In this document: positions 53,202-64,000 of the stretch, one piece after another | Layout of the letters: the number at the start of each line of letters is the position of its first letter | How positions within the stretch are numbered: position 1 is the first letter of the stretch | Origin: Pseudo-nitzschia pungens | Taxonomy: Eukaryota > Bacillariophyta > Bacillariophyceae > Bacillariales > Bacillariaceae | Length of the DNA stretch: 64,000 bases | Assembly: GCA_037355855.1 (NCBI GenBank) | Contig: CM074763.1 | Span: forward strand, 5,456,001 to 5,520,000 | Direction of reading: 5' to 3' | Notes under the pieces: generated by a model | Told to the model about the DNA's origin: nothing | What the model saw: only the letters and a program-made list of their open reading frames with translations | Database searches by the model: none | Position numbers and translations under genes: made by a program

Positions 53202-56200
53202 ATGTTTTCCGCCAAGACGGTAGCGATTCTCTTGGCCCTTTATGGAGGGGGGAAAGCGGATGATTTCAACTACAGGGGCCACTACGGGGGATAATTACGG
53301 GCCTTCCGATTGGAGTAGAGTCCGTTGCGGCGATCTAGACACATGCGTAAGTCGTAACGGTATTTCTCGGAATTTCAAATGTCATGGAACCTGTTGCAGA
53401 TGACAGTATAGGTGGCAGATTCTGATCGCTAGAGCGAGTAGGTCTGTAGACCTCCATGGTTGTTGACTCGAATTACATCTCATTCCATCATTGTTATCGT
53501 AATTGTCTCAATACAGGAAGGTTGGCCGGACAAGCATGAAAGTTCTATAGGATGGCGACTGGAAGACAATCAGTGTAGGTGGTGTCCCGAAACTGGAAAC
53601 AAATGTGCTCAAAACCATAGAATGTCGCCCGTCAACCTTGTTCGAGATCGAGCAATCGAGGGCAATCCAAACTGGAAAGACTGTCCCGATTGGCACTGGT
53701 ACGTCCCGAATGACAATTAATACCTACTTCAGCAATAAAAAATCGCTATGAAGCCCTAACTCCGCATCCTTCTTTTTCTTGACAGGATGAATTTCGAAGA
53801 CGGGTCATGTAGATGGGAGGATATGGAAAATAGCTTCGAAATTTCGAAGCACGCACTTCAGATTCACACTCCCATGCGAGCAAATGGAGATATCAATTGC
53901 GCCAACGCCGATGGTGAACGTTTGTATCCTAGATTGGACTACAGTAAGGGTTTCCCTGATTGGTGGCATCTCGATAGAACAGACATAAAGACTCCGAGTG
54001 AGCACACACAACATGGCAGGAGGTATGCAGCAGAGGTCACCCTTGCACATTTCTACGAATTGGATCATTGGAAGAATCAGATCGGCTATGTCACACTCTT
54101 CATGCAGGACTATCCAAACCAAGAGCCATGGCATTACCTTGATAAATTGATATGCAAGTTCCGACGTGAGGAAGAGAAAAAGAGGGCGAAGTGCGGTCTC
54201 CCACCAGCACCCGTGTATAAAATGTGCGAGCTTTATCGTGGACAAGAACGAACCGCCGAGGATCTGGAATTCGCGGAAGAAGCGGATACTTCTGACGAGA
54301 GCAATATTTCAGATCAAAGCCAAATCAATCGCCCAAACCCAATCCCACTGGAAGATTTTGGTGGGAATCCCGATGCCAAAGTTTTCCCATTGCAGCTCTG
54401 TCAAGGTGACTGCGACTTCACCGAAGACTGTGCTGTGGGGCTAATTTGCCATCGGCGTGAGGCGAATGAAGCAGTACCTGGTTGCATCGGTGGAGAAGAG
54501 GACAGTGGTAGTTCCGATTATTGTGTTTTCGATCCCTTCGGGCCTGGGTATAATGTGCCAACATCCAGTCCAACCAATTCTCCAACTGGGACACCCAGCC
54601 CAACTATCCGTCAACTTCCTCCAAAGCCAGCTGTAGACTTTGGTGGTGATCCCCCAGCAGATGTATTCCCGCTTCAACGATGCCAGGGAGACTGCGATAT
54701 TGATGACGACTGTGACGATGGTTTGATTTGCTTTCAACGACTCTCAAATCAGGCCATCCCTGGGTGTATTGGAGGAGAAAGCAATCCCTATGGTGACTGA
54801 TTATTGTGTGCTAGATCCCCTCGGTGATGGTTATGTTGAACTAACAACGCCTCCCACTGCCAAGCCCACGTCTGTTCCTACCGAAATTCCTACTGTGTCT
54901 CCTACCACATCTCCTATTGCGGCTCCTACTGAAGCTCCTGTAGGTACGAAGCCACCCACCAACATGCCAACTTCTCCTCCTACCACAAAAGCTCCAGTAT
55001 TCGTCCCACGACCCATTGGACCTCCGAAACCGTTGTCAAATCGTGGATGGGAACCCAATTTTTTGCTCGACGAGTGTGAAGGAGATTGTGATGAAGACGA
55101 CGATTGTATGCCGGGTCTCGTTTGTTTCAACAGAGAAGCTTCCTCAGTTGCTGTTCCTGGGTGCCTCGGCGGAGAGCAAGATGGAACGTTGACTGACTAC
55201 TGTGTCTACCCCGAGATAGATCAATCCATTGAGCAAGAAGTTGAAATTGTTGTTAAGACTGAATCACCCACAAAAGCCCCAACAGTTTCACTAACAGCTT
55301 CACCAACAGCTTCACCAACCGCATCACAAACAGCTTCACCAACAGCATCAGCAACCAATCCACCCACAACATCTCCAACAGAACCTCCTGTGGTTACTAC
55401 AGATGTTGTGGTGTCACCTAAATTCGATGATGAACCTGTTCGATTGAATGGAATTTCTTGGAGCCCCCCGAACAACCTCAAGCCATTGGATTTGTGTCAA
55501 GGAGATTGTGATATCGATAGTGACTGCGGGTCAGGTCTTGTGTGCTTTCAGCGCTTTACTCCTCGAACCCCAGTTCCTGGTTGTATTGGTGGAGAGGAAG
55601 ATACGTCGTTGATGGATTATTGCGTTATTGACACAGGAAACAGCACGGAACCAGCATTCTCTATTAAACCGTCAATCGGAGTTGGAGACAAGCTGGTAGG
55701 TCGACCTATTCCTGAATATCAGTGCCACGCAAGTCCCACAAACGCAAGTGTCTCTACGAAATGATGTACCGCCTCCCGTCGATTGCAAAGCCTATGACGA
55801 CATGGGGGTCAATATGAACCGTTTTTGCGATAACGACCACGTTGACATGTGTTGTAAAATTCCCAGATCAGACAGTAACTACTGTCACGAGAATTATGGC
55901 ATTTTTGGAGATGATATTTATTCTGTATGCCATCATTGTTGCCAAGAGGTTCGCGGAGAGTCCTATCAGGTAGGAGAACCCAATGATCCGAAGGACGGTC
56001 TTGAACCATTCACAAACGAAGAATGTTCGAAGCTCGACAATTCCGCAAGAATCTGTAAGGAGCAGAGTTGTTGCGATCCCGAGTATGCTGATACACAATA
56101 CTGCCGTGAGCAAATCTCAGACAACAGAGGAGATTGGGAGCGCATATGCTGGTCTTGTTGCCATCCTTCTAAACAATTCCCTTCTGAAAGCAGCAGATTA

Positions 56201-56866
56201 TTGTTGGAATCCGCTGGCCCTAAAGCGACCGCAAAGACAGAGGAAGAGTTGAGACTTTGGCACAGGGAGAATCCAAGGAAGCTTGGTGCAAAAGACGTCA
56301 CGTTCGATCACACGTCAATGCATCGTGTAGTGCGGGAAGAAAACTTTGTTGAGAAAGGCTTGAAGGACGAAGATGCTTACTTCCAAGAGCTTCACAATGC
56401 TTTCCAACGACGACAGCTCCAAGTCCCAGTCATGGAAAATTACGAAGATGTCCATTGGTGGCCCTATGAGTGGCTCCTCAAGGTTGGAACGGAATACTAC
56501 TACCGATACGAGGGTTCAATGACAGTCCCTCCTTGTTACACAGTCAATCATTGGCGTGTGATGAAGGATCCAATCAGAGTTGCGAAGCACCAAATCACAG
56601 AATTGGAACGACTGCTTGCATGGCGAATCAATGGTCAATGCAAGGCGTCAACAGCCGGAAAAGAGCGCAAAGATAACCCCGACGCCGTCGATGTGAACCG
56701 ACCGCTCCAAGAACTGCAAAAGGGGCATCGAATGGTTTTTTGTGAATGCCAAGATTGGCCATCCAAATTCCCACAAGAACGAGCATGGTGCGAGAAGTGG
56801 CAGAAACGGGATCCTGAGCTTCGTCTGTTCGAAAATCCCTACAACTGGGAGCAACAGGGGTTTTAA
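53202..56866 (+). CDS. Secreted alpha-carbonic-anhydrase-like protein, CA domain split by four cysteine-rich repeats; three frame breaks
   Basis: Exons 53202-53346, 53517-53698 and 53786-56866 (GT-AG introns). Signal peptide SAKTVAILLALYGGGKA. The first half of an alpha-CA fold follows: YGPSDWSRV, HRMSPVNL, WWHLDRTDIKTPSEHTQH, GRRYAAEVTLAHFY, IGYVTLFMQD. About 770 residues are then inserted: four repeats of the pattern CQGDCDxDxDCxxGLxCFxR...VPGCxGGE...DYC, separated by Thr/Pro/Ser linkers (PTASPTASQTASPTAS), and a further Cys-rich block (MCCKI, CHHCC, SCCDP, CWSCC). The second half of the CA fold returns near the end: YYRYEGSMTVPPCYTVNHW, MKDPIRVAKHQI. Aligned zinc ligands are mostly lost (His96 is Asp, His119 is Thr), so catalysis is unlikely. 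Single-base breaks lie at the G-run 53286-53290, near 54790 and near 55745; homology continues across each. Confidence 0.75.
53347..53516 (+). other. Intron 1 of the carbonic-anhydrase-like gene
   Basis: GTAAGT donor after GACACATGC and ATACAG acceptor before GAAGGTTGG; phase 0. Confidence 0.7.
53699..53785 (+). other. Intron 2 of the carbonic-anhydrase-like gene
   Basis: GTACGT donor and TTTTTCTTGACAG acceptor; splicing restores a tryptophan codon and the frame into MNFEDGSCRWEDM. Confidence 0.75.
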
Positions 56867-58732
56867 GAGAGGAATCAAGATGCTTCATTGACGTGTCTGG
56901 CGGCCCTCTAAATTATTATTTTTATGCATAAATCGATTTTCATTGTTCTGTGACTCTTTTTTCAGATCAACATTCAGATTGGCCAACGCGGCGCCCACGA
57001 ACAGGAAAAACGTCGATTCTCCAAACTAAACGAAGTCTGCTAAACAGAACTAGTGTTAAAAGAACTCTTTAGTAGCCAATTCACTGAGTCTAATTCCCTT
57101 CCATCGATTAAATATATTACGAAGTTCCAAGTAGTAAGACCTTATTTGTATTTCAATTTTCATTGTATTTTGGGAAGTACCACGACTAGTATAACATCGT
57201 TCGTCATTCCCATTTTCGTAGACCTAGGCAAACCCAAAATCAGTTTGCACTTTGAGATCTACTACTACTAGTACAGCAAAGGAACCCGTCATGAACTGTT
57301 TTACATTGATATTAGGTGAACAACAATAAGGACCTCCATGAATCCACAATACCCAATACCCGGGAAAATAAACAGGAGAAGAACCAGAAAGCCCACATTT
57401 TCTTTCCAAGGCAGGCTGAGGGACTTCCTCTGATCTTGTGCGACCAATGGCGGTGGTGGCACTCGAAAATATGATACTGCCAGCAGAAGGTTCGTTTCTG
57501 TGCTGGCAGAGATAGTAAATATGAAATTGGCGATGGTGCTCCCCATGTGTGGCATCCCCTCAGGAGGCTCGCCATCATGTACCACCACCATTAAAGAGAG
57601 GCCAAAGAAGCCAAATAGACATCTAATAGACAAGATCCGGTTTGGTATCAGCATGATGCCAATGCTTGAGGGGCAATCACCAGCACCAGCAGGCAGAGAC
57701 CAGCACTCTAAAAGCTACTACTAGTAGATCTTTGCTGTACCTCCCTCTCCAGTAAGTACTGCTACTAGTAAAGCAATTATAGAGAATGAAAACAAAACAT
57801 GCATGTGAACAAGATTACGCATTAGTACTAGTAAAGAAGAAACTAATGCGCAAATTGGAGGACGAGTTCGTCATATTTACTACTAGTACTACTAGTAGCT
57901 AGTACTAGTAGTACTACTAGTACTAGTACTACTAGTAGTACTACTACTAGTAGTAGTAAATCCTCACCCCCGCTAAACCGTCTTTTAACAATGGTTGGGA
58001 ACAAGAGCACACCCTGCGAGTGGGACCATAAGCATAGCCTCTTCGCAGGAGGTGTAAGAGGCGTCCGAGCTCTCTTCCCGCGTACATACTTGAGTATCAC
58101 GTTGGTTTGATTGCTTACGGCATGCAAGATGTCTGCATGATGGTGCTCATCAATCAAAATTTAAAGTTTTTGGATTAAGTCCGTTGATTCACTATCCACT
58201 AGGGATTGATCCTCGCAGAAGCTACGTGTAACGGACGTCGGACAAGGAAAGATAGGAAGATTGAAGATTCATTCTCTACCAAAAAATATCGGTATTCCCG
58301 CATGTTGAGATAACTTTTTGAGATACGAAGTAAGCTTTCTTCGTTGGTGATTGATTGATTGATTGATGATTGATTGATGAAACGTTGTCAGAAAACTAGC
58401 CGCCGTTGACTTGACGTGTACCCGGACCTTGTCGACCACCTTGCGCGTTCGTTCGAAGCACTAGCCATAGAATCAATCAATCAATCAAAAGAACGCAAGA
58501 AAAGAAACGCAACAATCTGCATTCTGTCATCAGTGGATGGACAGAAGGAGTAAGGGTACGCGAGGTTTGGATTCTATCATCGTTATTTTTTGACTCGTCG
58601 ATGGTCGGTTCCTTTCCCTGAAATTGACCCAGTGACACGGAGCCTCCTTCTTTGTCATCATCCAATAGTATTATTTGAAAGAACTCTGCGCGTTGCTTTC
58701 AACGCCTTACTCGAATTGCAAATCCAATCACT
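56867..58732. other. Intergenic with the densest CTAGTAGT island
   Basis: 57879-57960 is almost wholly ACTAGT/AGTACT words and highly self-complementary. Smaller clusters lie at 57258-57275 and 57713-57770. A (GATT)n run lies near 58345-58380. No credible gene. Confidence 0.6.
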
Positions 58733-61700
58733 ATGACGACATCAATGCGAACCCCGACATCGCAGAGGCTACCGTCCCTCCGATTCATTGCCGGGACGGG
58801 GACGATCGTTTCTCATTGGGCACTCGTAGGCTGCGTCTGCCTGGCATTGATTCTAGATCGGAACGGTCGTTGCACGCTCGGATTCTCGCCAAGCTGCTAT
58901 TCTCCCATACAGAGCAGTGGTGCGGTAGGCAACGATGTGTTTGTTTTTGAATCACGGGGACTTCGGAGTTCGGTGTTGCTTGCCGGGGCAAACAGATTTT
59001 CCAACGAAGACGACGATAATAATAATAATAATAATACAAAGAAGAAGAAGAAGAAAGGCAACGGTAAAACAAAGAGATGGGGCTTCCGTCGCAAGAAAAA
59101 CGGGGATGAAATCGTCGAACCGCCAGAAGAAACACCACCGAACTCGGGCGAAGAACTCTCTGCCCTGAAAGTCGACGAGACGGAACAACAAGATTCTTCG
59201 ATTTCCTCGCGCGAAGGGAATGAACACGAAGAACAAGAGGGCGTGGAGCGGAAAAATGTCGGTGAGGATACCGACGGTGCGGCGATGTCGTCCAGTGATG
59301 CAACAATCGAGGCATACACCGAGGATGCTCTCGGGACGGATGAACAACCTGTCGAGGAAAGGAATTCAAACATAATCAACAATGAAGACGATGGCGGCAA
59401 CTCCAGTGGCGCGAACCTCCAGGATTACGAACAAGCGCCATCCGAGACCGAAACCGACGAAAACGACAGGACAGAAGATTCGGCATCCGAACCGCAACCA
59501 AACGACGAATCGATCCAGACCGCTACGGTCGAGAACCAGACAAAACCACGAAGATCTGGGTTCTTTGGATTCCGAAAGGGAAAGAAAACGACACGGAAGG
59601 AGGACCAACATAGTGGTGCGGAACAAATGGAGAGCGAGGCAGCATCGGACGAGACCGCAAATGATGCAAACTATCCCTCGATTGCATCCGAAAAATCGTC
59701 GGAACTCATCGTGGGCTTTCCTCCTCCGGAAGCATCCGGGGACGGGGGCGTTACAGAAGACACTCCTGCCGAAGACAAGCCGACGAAGAAAAAAAGCAGT
59801 GCGCTAGGGAAATTTGTCCGGACGATTTCGTTGCTGGTGGCAATTTTCGTCTATCCCATTGTCGCAGACGAAGTCGGAGACCGCATGATTGTCAGTTCCT
59901 CTTCGTCGTCGTCGTCGTCTTCTCCGTCGGGACCTCTCACGCTACCACCACGGGAGGATGAACCTTCCGAAACAGACGGTTTGTCGACACCCGATGGGGA
60001 TCGATCGATCGTGGCGGAAAAGGGCAGGAGCAGCGACTCCGACTCGGAAGGCGGAAGCATCGATCCCAGGGACAAAGCTCCCCGCCGCCCCGAAATCCCG
60101 GAGTTTTGCCAGCGCCGCCGGCAACGCCGCCAGCAAGAACGGTCCCGGCTCGTCACTGAACGATCGGCGGAAGGATGGCGCTCTCCTTCATTTCGGAAGT
60201 CGTCGAGCAAGTCGGACCGTCGGTGGTCCGAATCGACACCGAAACCCAGGTGAACAAGGACCGAGGGGGATACAACTACAACAGCGACCCGCTCGATTCG
60301 AACTTTGTGCAGCAGGGCCAGGGATCGGGCTTGATTTTTTCGTCGGAGGGATTCATTCTGACCAACGCCCACGTTGTCGAAAGCGCCACTAAGGTGAAAG
60401 GTAAGGGAGGATTCGAGATTCCGCCGAAATTCGCCTCGCCGCCGGTCGTTGTATTTATTTTGATTTCTAGCAGCACGAAAACAATCCTGTCTCATCCAAT
60501 TCTTCGTGCTTTTCCGTCCCTGCCGAATGTTTGGATTGGTTTTGGTCGTCGTTTCGACACATCCATTCCTTTGTTCGTTCGTTCGTTCGTTCGTTCATTC
60601 ATCCGTTTGCCGATCTATTTCTTTGTTCCTGGAGCAGTCACCCTCACCGATGGCAGGGTCTACAGCTGTGTCGTAACGGGAACCGACGACATCGTGGACA
60701 TTGCCGTTCTGAAAATCGTGTCCGACGGCGGTCCCCCCGTGACGAACCTCCCGGTGGCCGAGCTGGGAGACAGCGACCGGCTGCGGGTCGGAAAGATCGT
60801 GATTGCGGTGGGGAGTCCCGGGGGCCTGGACAACACCGTGACGATGGGCATTGTTTCCGGGCGGGAACGCTCCTCCATGATGGTCGGGATTCCCCACAAG
60901 CTCGTGAACTACATTCAAACCGACGCCGCGATCAATCCCGGGAATTCCGGTAGGTTGATGCGCCAACGATTGGTTTGTTGGGGACGTTGCCCTCGGAGAC
61001 CTGGTGGTACAAGCATTATTCTCACCCGTTTCCTTCCTGTTCCGTCTCGTTCTCGCTTGGTGTTGTTGCTGTTGCTGTTGTTGCTGCTGTTGCTGTTGTT
61101 TTCGTTGCTTTTTGTTCCAATTGTTGTGGCATCCCACAGGCGGACCGTTGATCGACGTGGAGAGCGGCCGGGTCATTGGCATCAACGCCGCCATCCGGGC
61201 CCACATGGAGGGCACCAGCTTTGCCATTCCCATCAACCGCGTCCGGGACATCATGCACGACCTTTCCAACGGGAAGGAAATCCGGCACGGCTACATTGGC
61301 TGCCAGCTGAGCACCTGCACCCCCGACTGGGCCCGGGAAAACAACGCCAAGACGGCGGCCGGCAATGGCAGCAATGGCAATGGCAATGCCAACACCAATG
61401 CTTTCATCCCCGAGGTGTACGGGGCGCTGGTGCACAAGATCTACGGCAAGTCCCCGGTCCACCTGGGCGGTCTGCGGGAGCAGGACATCATCCAGCGGAT
61501 CGGTTCCGAGCCCGTCCGCTCCGCGAGCGACGCCAGCAAGTGGATCGACCTGGCGACGCCGGGGGAGAACATTCCCTTCACGATCCTGCGGAACGGTCAG
61601 GCGAAGGTGATCAACGTCAAGCCCAAGGACATGTCGACCACCCAGAGGGAGATGCAGCGGGAGAAGCAGCGGCGGCTCCTGGACGAGAAGCGGCGGTTTC

Positions 61701-61738
61701 AGGAGCTCGGGCCGTTTCGGTCGCTGCTGCGGGACTGA
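58733..61738 (+). CDS. Deg/HtrA-type serine protease with PDZ domain and long acidic N-terminal region
   Basis: Exons 58733-60400, 60638-60949 and 61140-61738 (GT-AG introns; the second falls inside the NSG/GP active-site motif). The N-terminus has a hydrophobic segment (HWALVGCVCLALIL) followed by TLGFSPS, like a diatom bipartite plastid presequence. About 300 acidic, repeat-rich residues follow, then a second hydrophobic stretch, TISLLVAIFVYPIVA. The protease domain has all three catalytic elements: His in LTNAHVVE, Asp in DIVDIAVLK, Ser in NPGNSGGPL. It opens SFISEVVEQVGPSVVRIDTET. The C-terminal PDZ holds YIGCQLST and GLREQDIIQRIGSEPV. Two frame breaks separate N-terminal region and protease: one T too many in the T-run 60104-60107 and one G too many at 60173-60174. 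Correcting both reads smoothly. Deg proteases degrade or refold damaged proteins, in plastids especially around photosystem II. Confidence 0.83.
60401..60637 (+). other. Intron 1 of the Deg protease gene
   Basis: GTAAGG donor, GGAGCAG acceptor; contains a (GTTC)n run at about 60570-60595. Splicing gives VTLTDGRVYSC in frame. Confidence 0.75.
60950..61139 (+). other. Intron 2 of the Deg protease gene
   Basis: GTAGGT donor and CCCACAG acceptor, with a CTGTTGTTG-rich pyrimidine tract. It interrupts the codon of the glycine following the catalytic NSG, yielding NSGGPLIDV after splicing. Confidence 0.8.
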
Positions 61739-63475
61739 TGGAGTGAAACGAAACGAAACGAAACGAAGAGAACCGGAGCGAAGCGAAGTACCGGTCAACG
61801 AAATCGAGAGGAGACGAGACGAGACGAGAGGACACGAGACGAAGCCGCAAAAGGGCGCGATATGCCAAGAGATGGCACCGTGCGGTGCGGTGCGCTGAGG
61901 TGCGGTGCGGTGCCGTACGGCACACCGTTTGTCCCGGGATCGCTCGCTCCGGTGCTCGAAAAGGGTCCCGCGCAGTACGGTACGGTACATACCGTAGACG
62001 CGGTTTGGATGCTTGGATAGAATAGAACACCGAAACAGCCCCGGGCAGCGACCGACCGACCGGCGAGTTCCGCGGAGAACGGAGAATCTTCCTCGACCGC
62101 TTTCGGGACGGGCGCGAGACATAACATTCGATGCAACACTGCCAACAACAACAACAAAAAAATGGTGCCGCTGGCTGCATTGCGATTCTTCTTCGTTTTG
62201 GCTCGGATTGGCATCGCTCGCTTCCCGGGCTTTTTTTGGGTGCGCGCCGAGTTTATGGGAAACCGTCCAACCGGTAGTAGTGTACGTGTACCGTACACTT
62301 GGGTCTACCGGTACTCACCTCACCTCACCTCACCTCACCTCACTCCCCATCGATGCGAATGAATGAATGAATGAATGAATGAATCACGCTGGCAAAAGCG
62401 TCGGAGGACCTCGTTCGATCGGTCGTCACCCGAACTGCGCCATGATCTGCACGGTACCGTATGGTAGAGGTAGGGATCGTGGGTTCGGTATTGCATTGCA
62501 CACACTATTACAGCACCGCTATTATTACTGTATTATTAATTTTTTCAGAACATTAGAGACGTTGCAACGCCGCTGCGACAAGATAACATTAGACAAGAAT
62601 TGCTACGAGTAACTTACCCGTACTAGAGATTGGGTTTGGTTGTCGTTCTTTGTTCTCTTTTGATGCATTCGCAATTACTGTATTTTCCGAGAACGAAACG
62701 AAACGAAACGAAACGAAATCCATCGTGTGACGACGAGTTCCTTGTCGACCCACCAAAAAAACGATCACGGATGGGTGCGGATGAGAATTTTGGCGCGAAA
62801 TTAGAAACTTTGCGGCGTACCGTACCGTACGTTGGGTTCCGGAAAAATGGTACGTACCGTACATCATCTACTGTATTCTACGTACGTTACGGTCTACAAG
62901 GACTCACTCCGAACGTCTCCCGGACCACGCGGAAACGGTGAGGAACCGCAAGCTCGCTCCGCCCGCGCCCAATGCCTGTTCCATGGCAGGAGATGGTATC
63001 CTCCGTGTCATTCTACCAGGTACGAGTACTGTACTGGTTGCCATGCACGAAATACCTACAGCAGCAGGTAAACCTTACGAGTAAGGCATAATCGTTACTG
63101 TACGCACTGCAGTATCAGCAGTTGACGGCTGTGAACAGAAGAATCCTCGTTACGGTAACCTTACCGTATTGTCATTATTTTGATTCCTTCTCGTCTATCA
63201 CCGACAAACACAACTCGGAAGAGTCTCACTTGCCTACCGTGCTGCACACTAATTACCCACTCAACCACTAGCTACCATAATCTTACCTGCAGTGCCATTC
63301 ACTCCCCATTCCCTCTCTCGGCGTCGATATCCATACCAAAATTCGTTACAGCAGTCGTGTATTTTCTTCGGAAGCAAAGCAAAGCAAACCAAACCAAATC
63401 TTCCAACCCAACCCATTTCCAATTCCAACCCATTTCCACCAACTCCGATTCCGATTCCAGCTCCCGACAAACGCC
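61739..63475. other. Intergenic, rich in short tandem repeats
   Basis: Contains GAAAC units (61745-61767 and 62694-62719), GAGAC units (61810-61830), CACCT units (62315-62343) and GAAT units (62357-62384). TACGGTACGGTACATACCG and GTACCGTACCGTACG words lie at 61975-61995 and 62815-62895, and TAACCTTACCGTATTG near 63160. No credible gene. Confidence 0.55.
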
Positions 63476-64000
63476 ATGACCGACGCCCGAGCATCCTCCG
63501 CGCTCCCGGAAGAAGCGCCGCCGGCGGCCGCCGAGCTTTTCCCTTCCGGCGGCTTTTCGCGCAAGCCCAACCCTGAAGACGAACGCCGCGGAAGCGAGGC
63601 GCGGAGCTCCAAGCGCCCCAAGACGGTTTCGAACGCCGAGCGCTCGCGCGAGAAATCGCCCGTCGATGGCGGCAGCGATGGCGGCAGCGACGTCCGCGAT
63701 CGCGATCCCGCCCGTGCTCGTGGTCCCGCAACGTCCGAATCCGAACCAACAGCTGCAACCGCAACCGCAATCACTTCTTCCGACTCGAGGAAAGAAGGGT
63801 CCGCGGTGGCTTCCACAGCTTCGAGCAGCAGCAGCAGCAGCAAGATTACTTCTGCAACCAAGACCGCAACGCCGAAAACAAAAGCAGCATCTACTGCTAC
63901 TGCCACTAAAAGTGCCACCGCAGACGAGGAAATCCTGGACCTGGCCGAAACACTGGGACTGAAACCGGGCACCCAGATCGAGGTGCAATGGGAAATCCAC
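63476..64000 (+). CDS. 5' part of an unrecognised gene running off the right edge
   Basis: From the ATG at 63476 the frame stays open to the window end (175 codons), with no stop inside the window. The visible part is mostly low-complexity: Ala/Glu/Pro-rich start, basic cluster SSKRPKTVSN that could be a nuclear signal, DGGSDGGSDVRDRD, then Thr/Ala/Ser-rich repeats (TATKSATA). The last 30 residues (DEEILDLAETLGLKPGTQIEVQWEIH) look like the start of a folded domain. Function cannot be called from this fragment. Confidence 0.55.
   Translation, partial: MTDARASSALPEEAPPAAAELFPSGGFSRKPNPEDERRGSEARSSKRPKTVSNAERSREKSPVDGGSDGGSDVRDRDPARARGPATSESEPTAATATAITSSDSRKEGSAVASTASSSSSSSKITSATKTATPKTKAASTATATKSATADEEILDLAETLGLKPGTQIEVQWEIH

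Noticed and set aside
1..64000. tRNA or rRNA genes
   Set aside because: I looked for T-loop signatures such as GGTTCGA with a plausible acceptor stem and for rRNA core segments and found none I could support by eye.

Overview
This 64-kb window looks like nuclear DNA of a diatom, probably a pennate one. The main signs are: intron-containing eukaryotic genes (GT-AG introns of about 67-490 bases); a complete Ty1/copia retroelement of the kind common in diatoms; a diatom-style HSF-type DNA-binding protein; two proteins whose N-termini look like bipartite plastid-targeting presequences (a signal peptide followed by an ASAF-like F); and a tandem family of secreted, Lys/Ser-rich, single-pass membrane proteins that resembles the silicalemma-associated proteins of diatoms. 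Species cannot be named from sequence alone.

Layout. 0-25.8 kb holds scattered housekeeping and metabolic genes: the 3' part of an AIF/AMID-type oxidoreductase; a 543-aa acidic protein of unknown function; a small unrecognised protein; a frameshifted ArsM-like methyltransferase; a 1175-aa adenylation-carrier-reductase (NRPS-like) enzyme; a calcium-dependent protein kinase with four EF-hands; a Ser/Asp-rich protein; a four-exon multi-pass membrane protein; a lactonase-type beta-propeller; and a two-exon cytosolic leucyl-tRNA synthetase. 25.8-27.4 kb is gene-free. 27.4-37.35 kb is a nearly intact copia element lying on the minus strand, with two LTRs of about 0.91 kb and gag and pol in one frame separated by a single TGA. 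38.4-41.2 kb carries an HSF-like gene and a thioredoxin-like plastid protein.

41.9-56.9 kb is the most unusual part: five plus-strand genes in a row, all for the secretory pathway. Four are tandem paralogues built alike: signal peptide, Lys/Ser-rich exon 1, phase-1 intron, ectodomain, one transmembrane helix, acidic cytosolic tail. The fifth is a secreted protein whose alpha-carbonic anhydrase domain is split by about 770 residues containing four six-cysteine repeats, and which has lost two of the three zinc-binding histidines. 58.7-61.7 kb encodes a Deg/HtrA serine protease with a long acidic N-terminal extension, and a further gene runs off the right edge.

Two caveats apply throughout. Several genes carry single-base frame breaks, some of them in homopolymer runs, which suggests either uncorrected assembly indels or gene decay. 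The intergenic DNA uses two striking word sets, CTAGTAGT-type islands and TACCGGTA / CGTACGGTAC / TAACCTTAC / ACGAGTA motifs, that no annotated feature explains.
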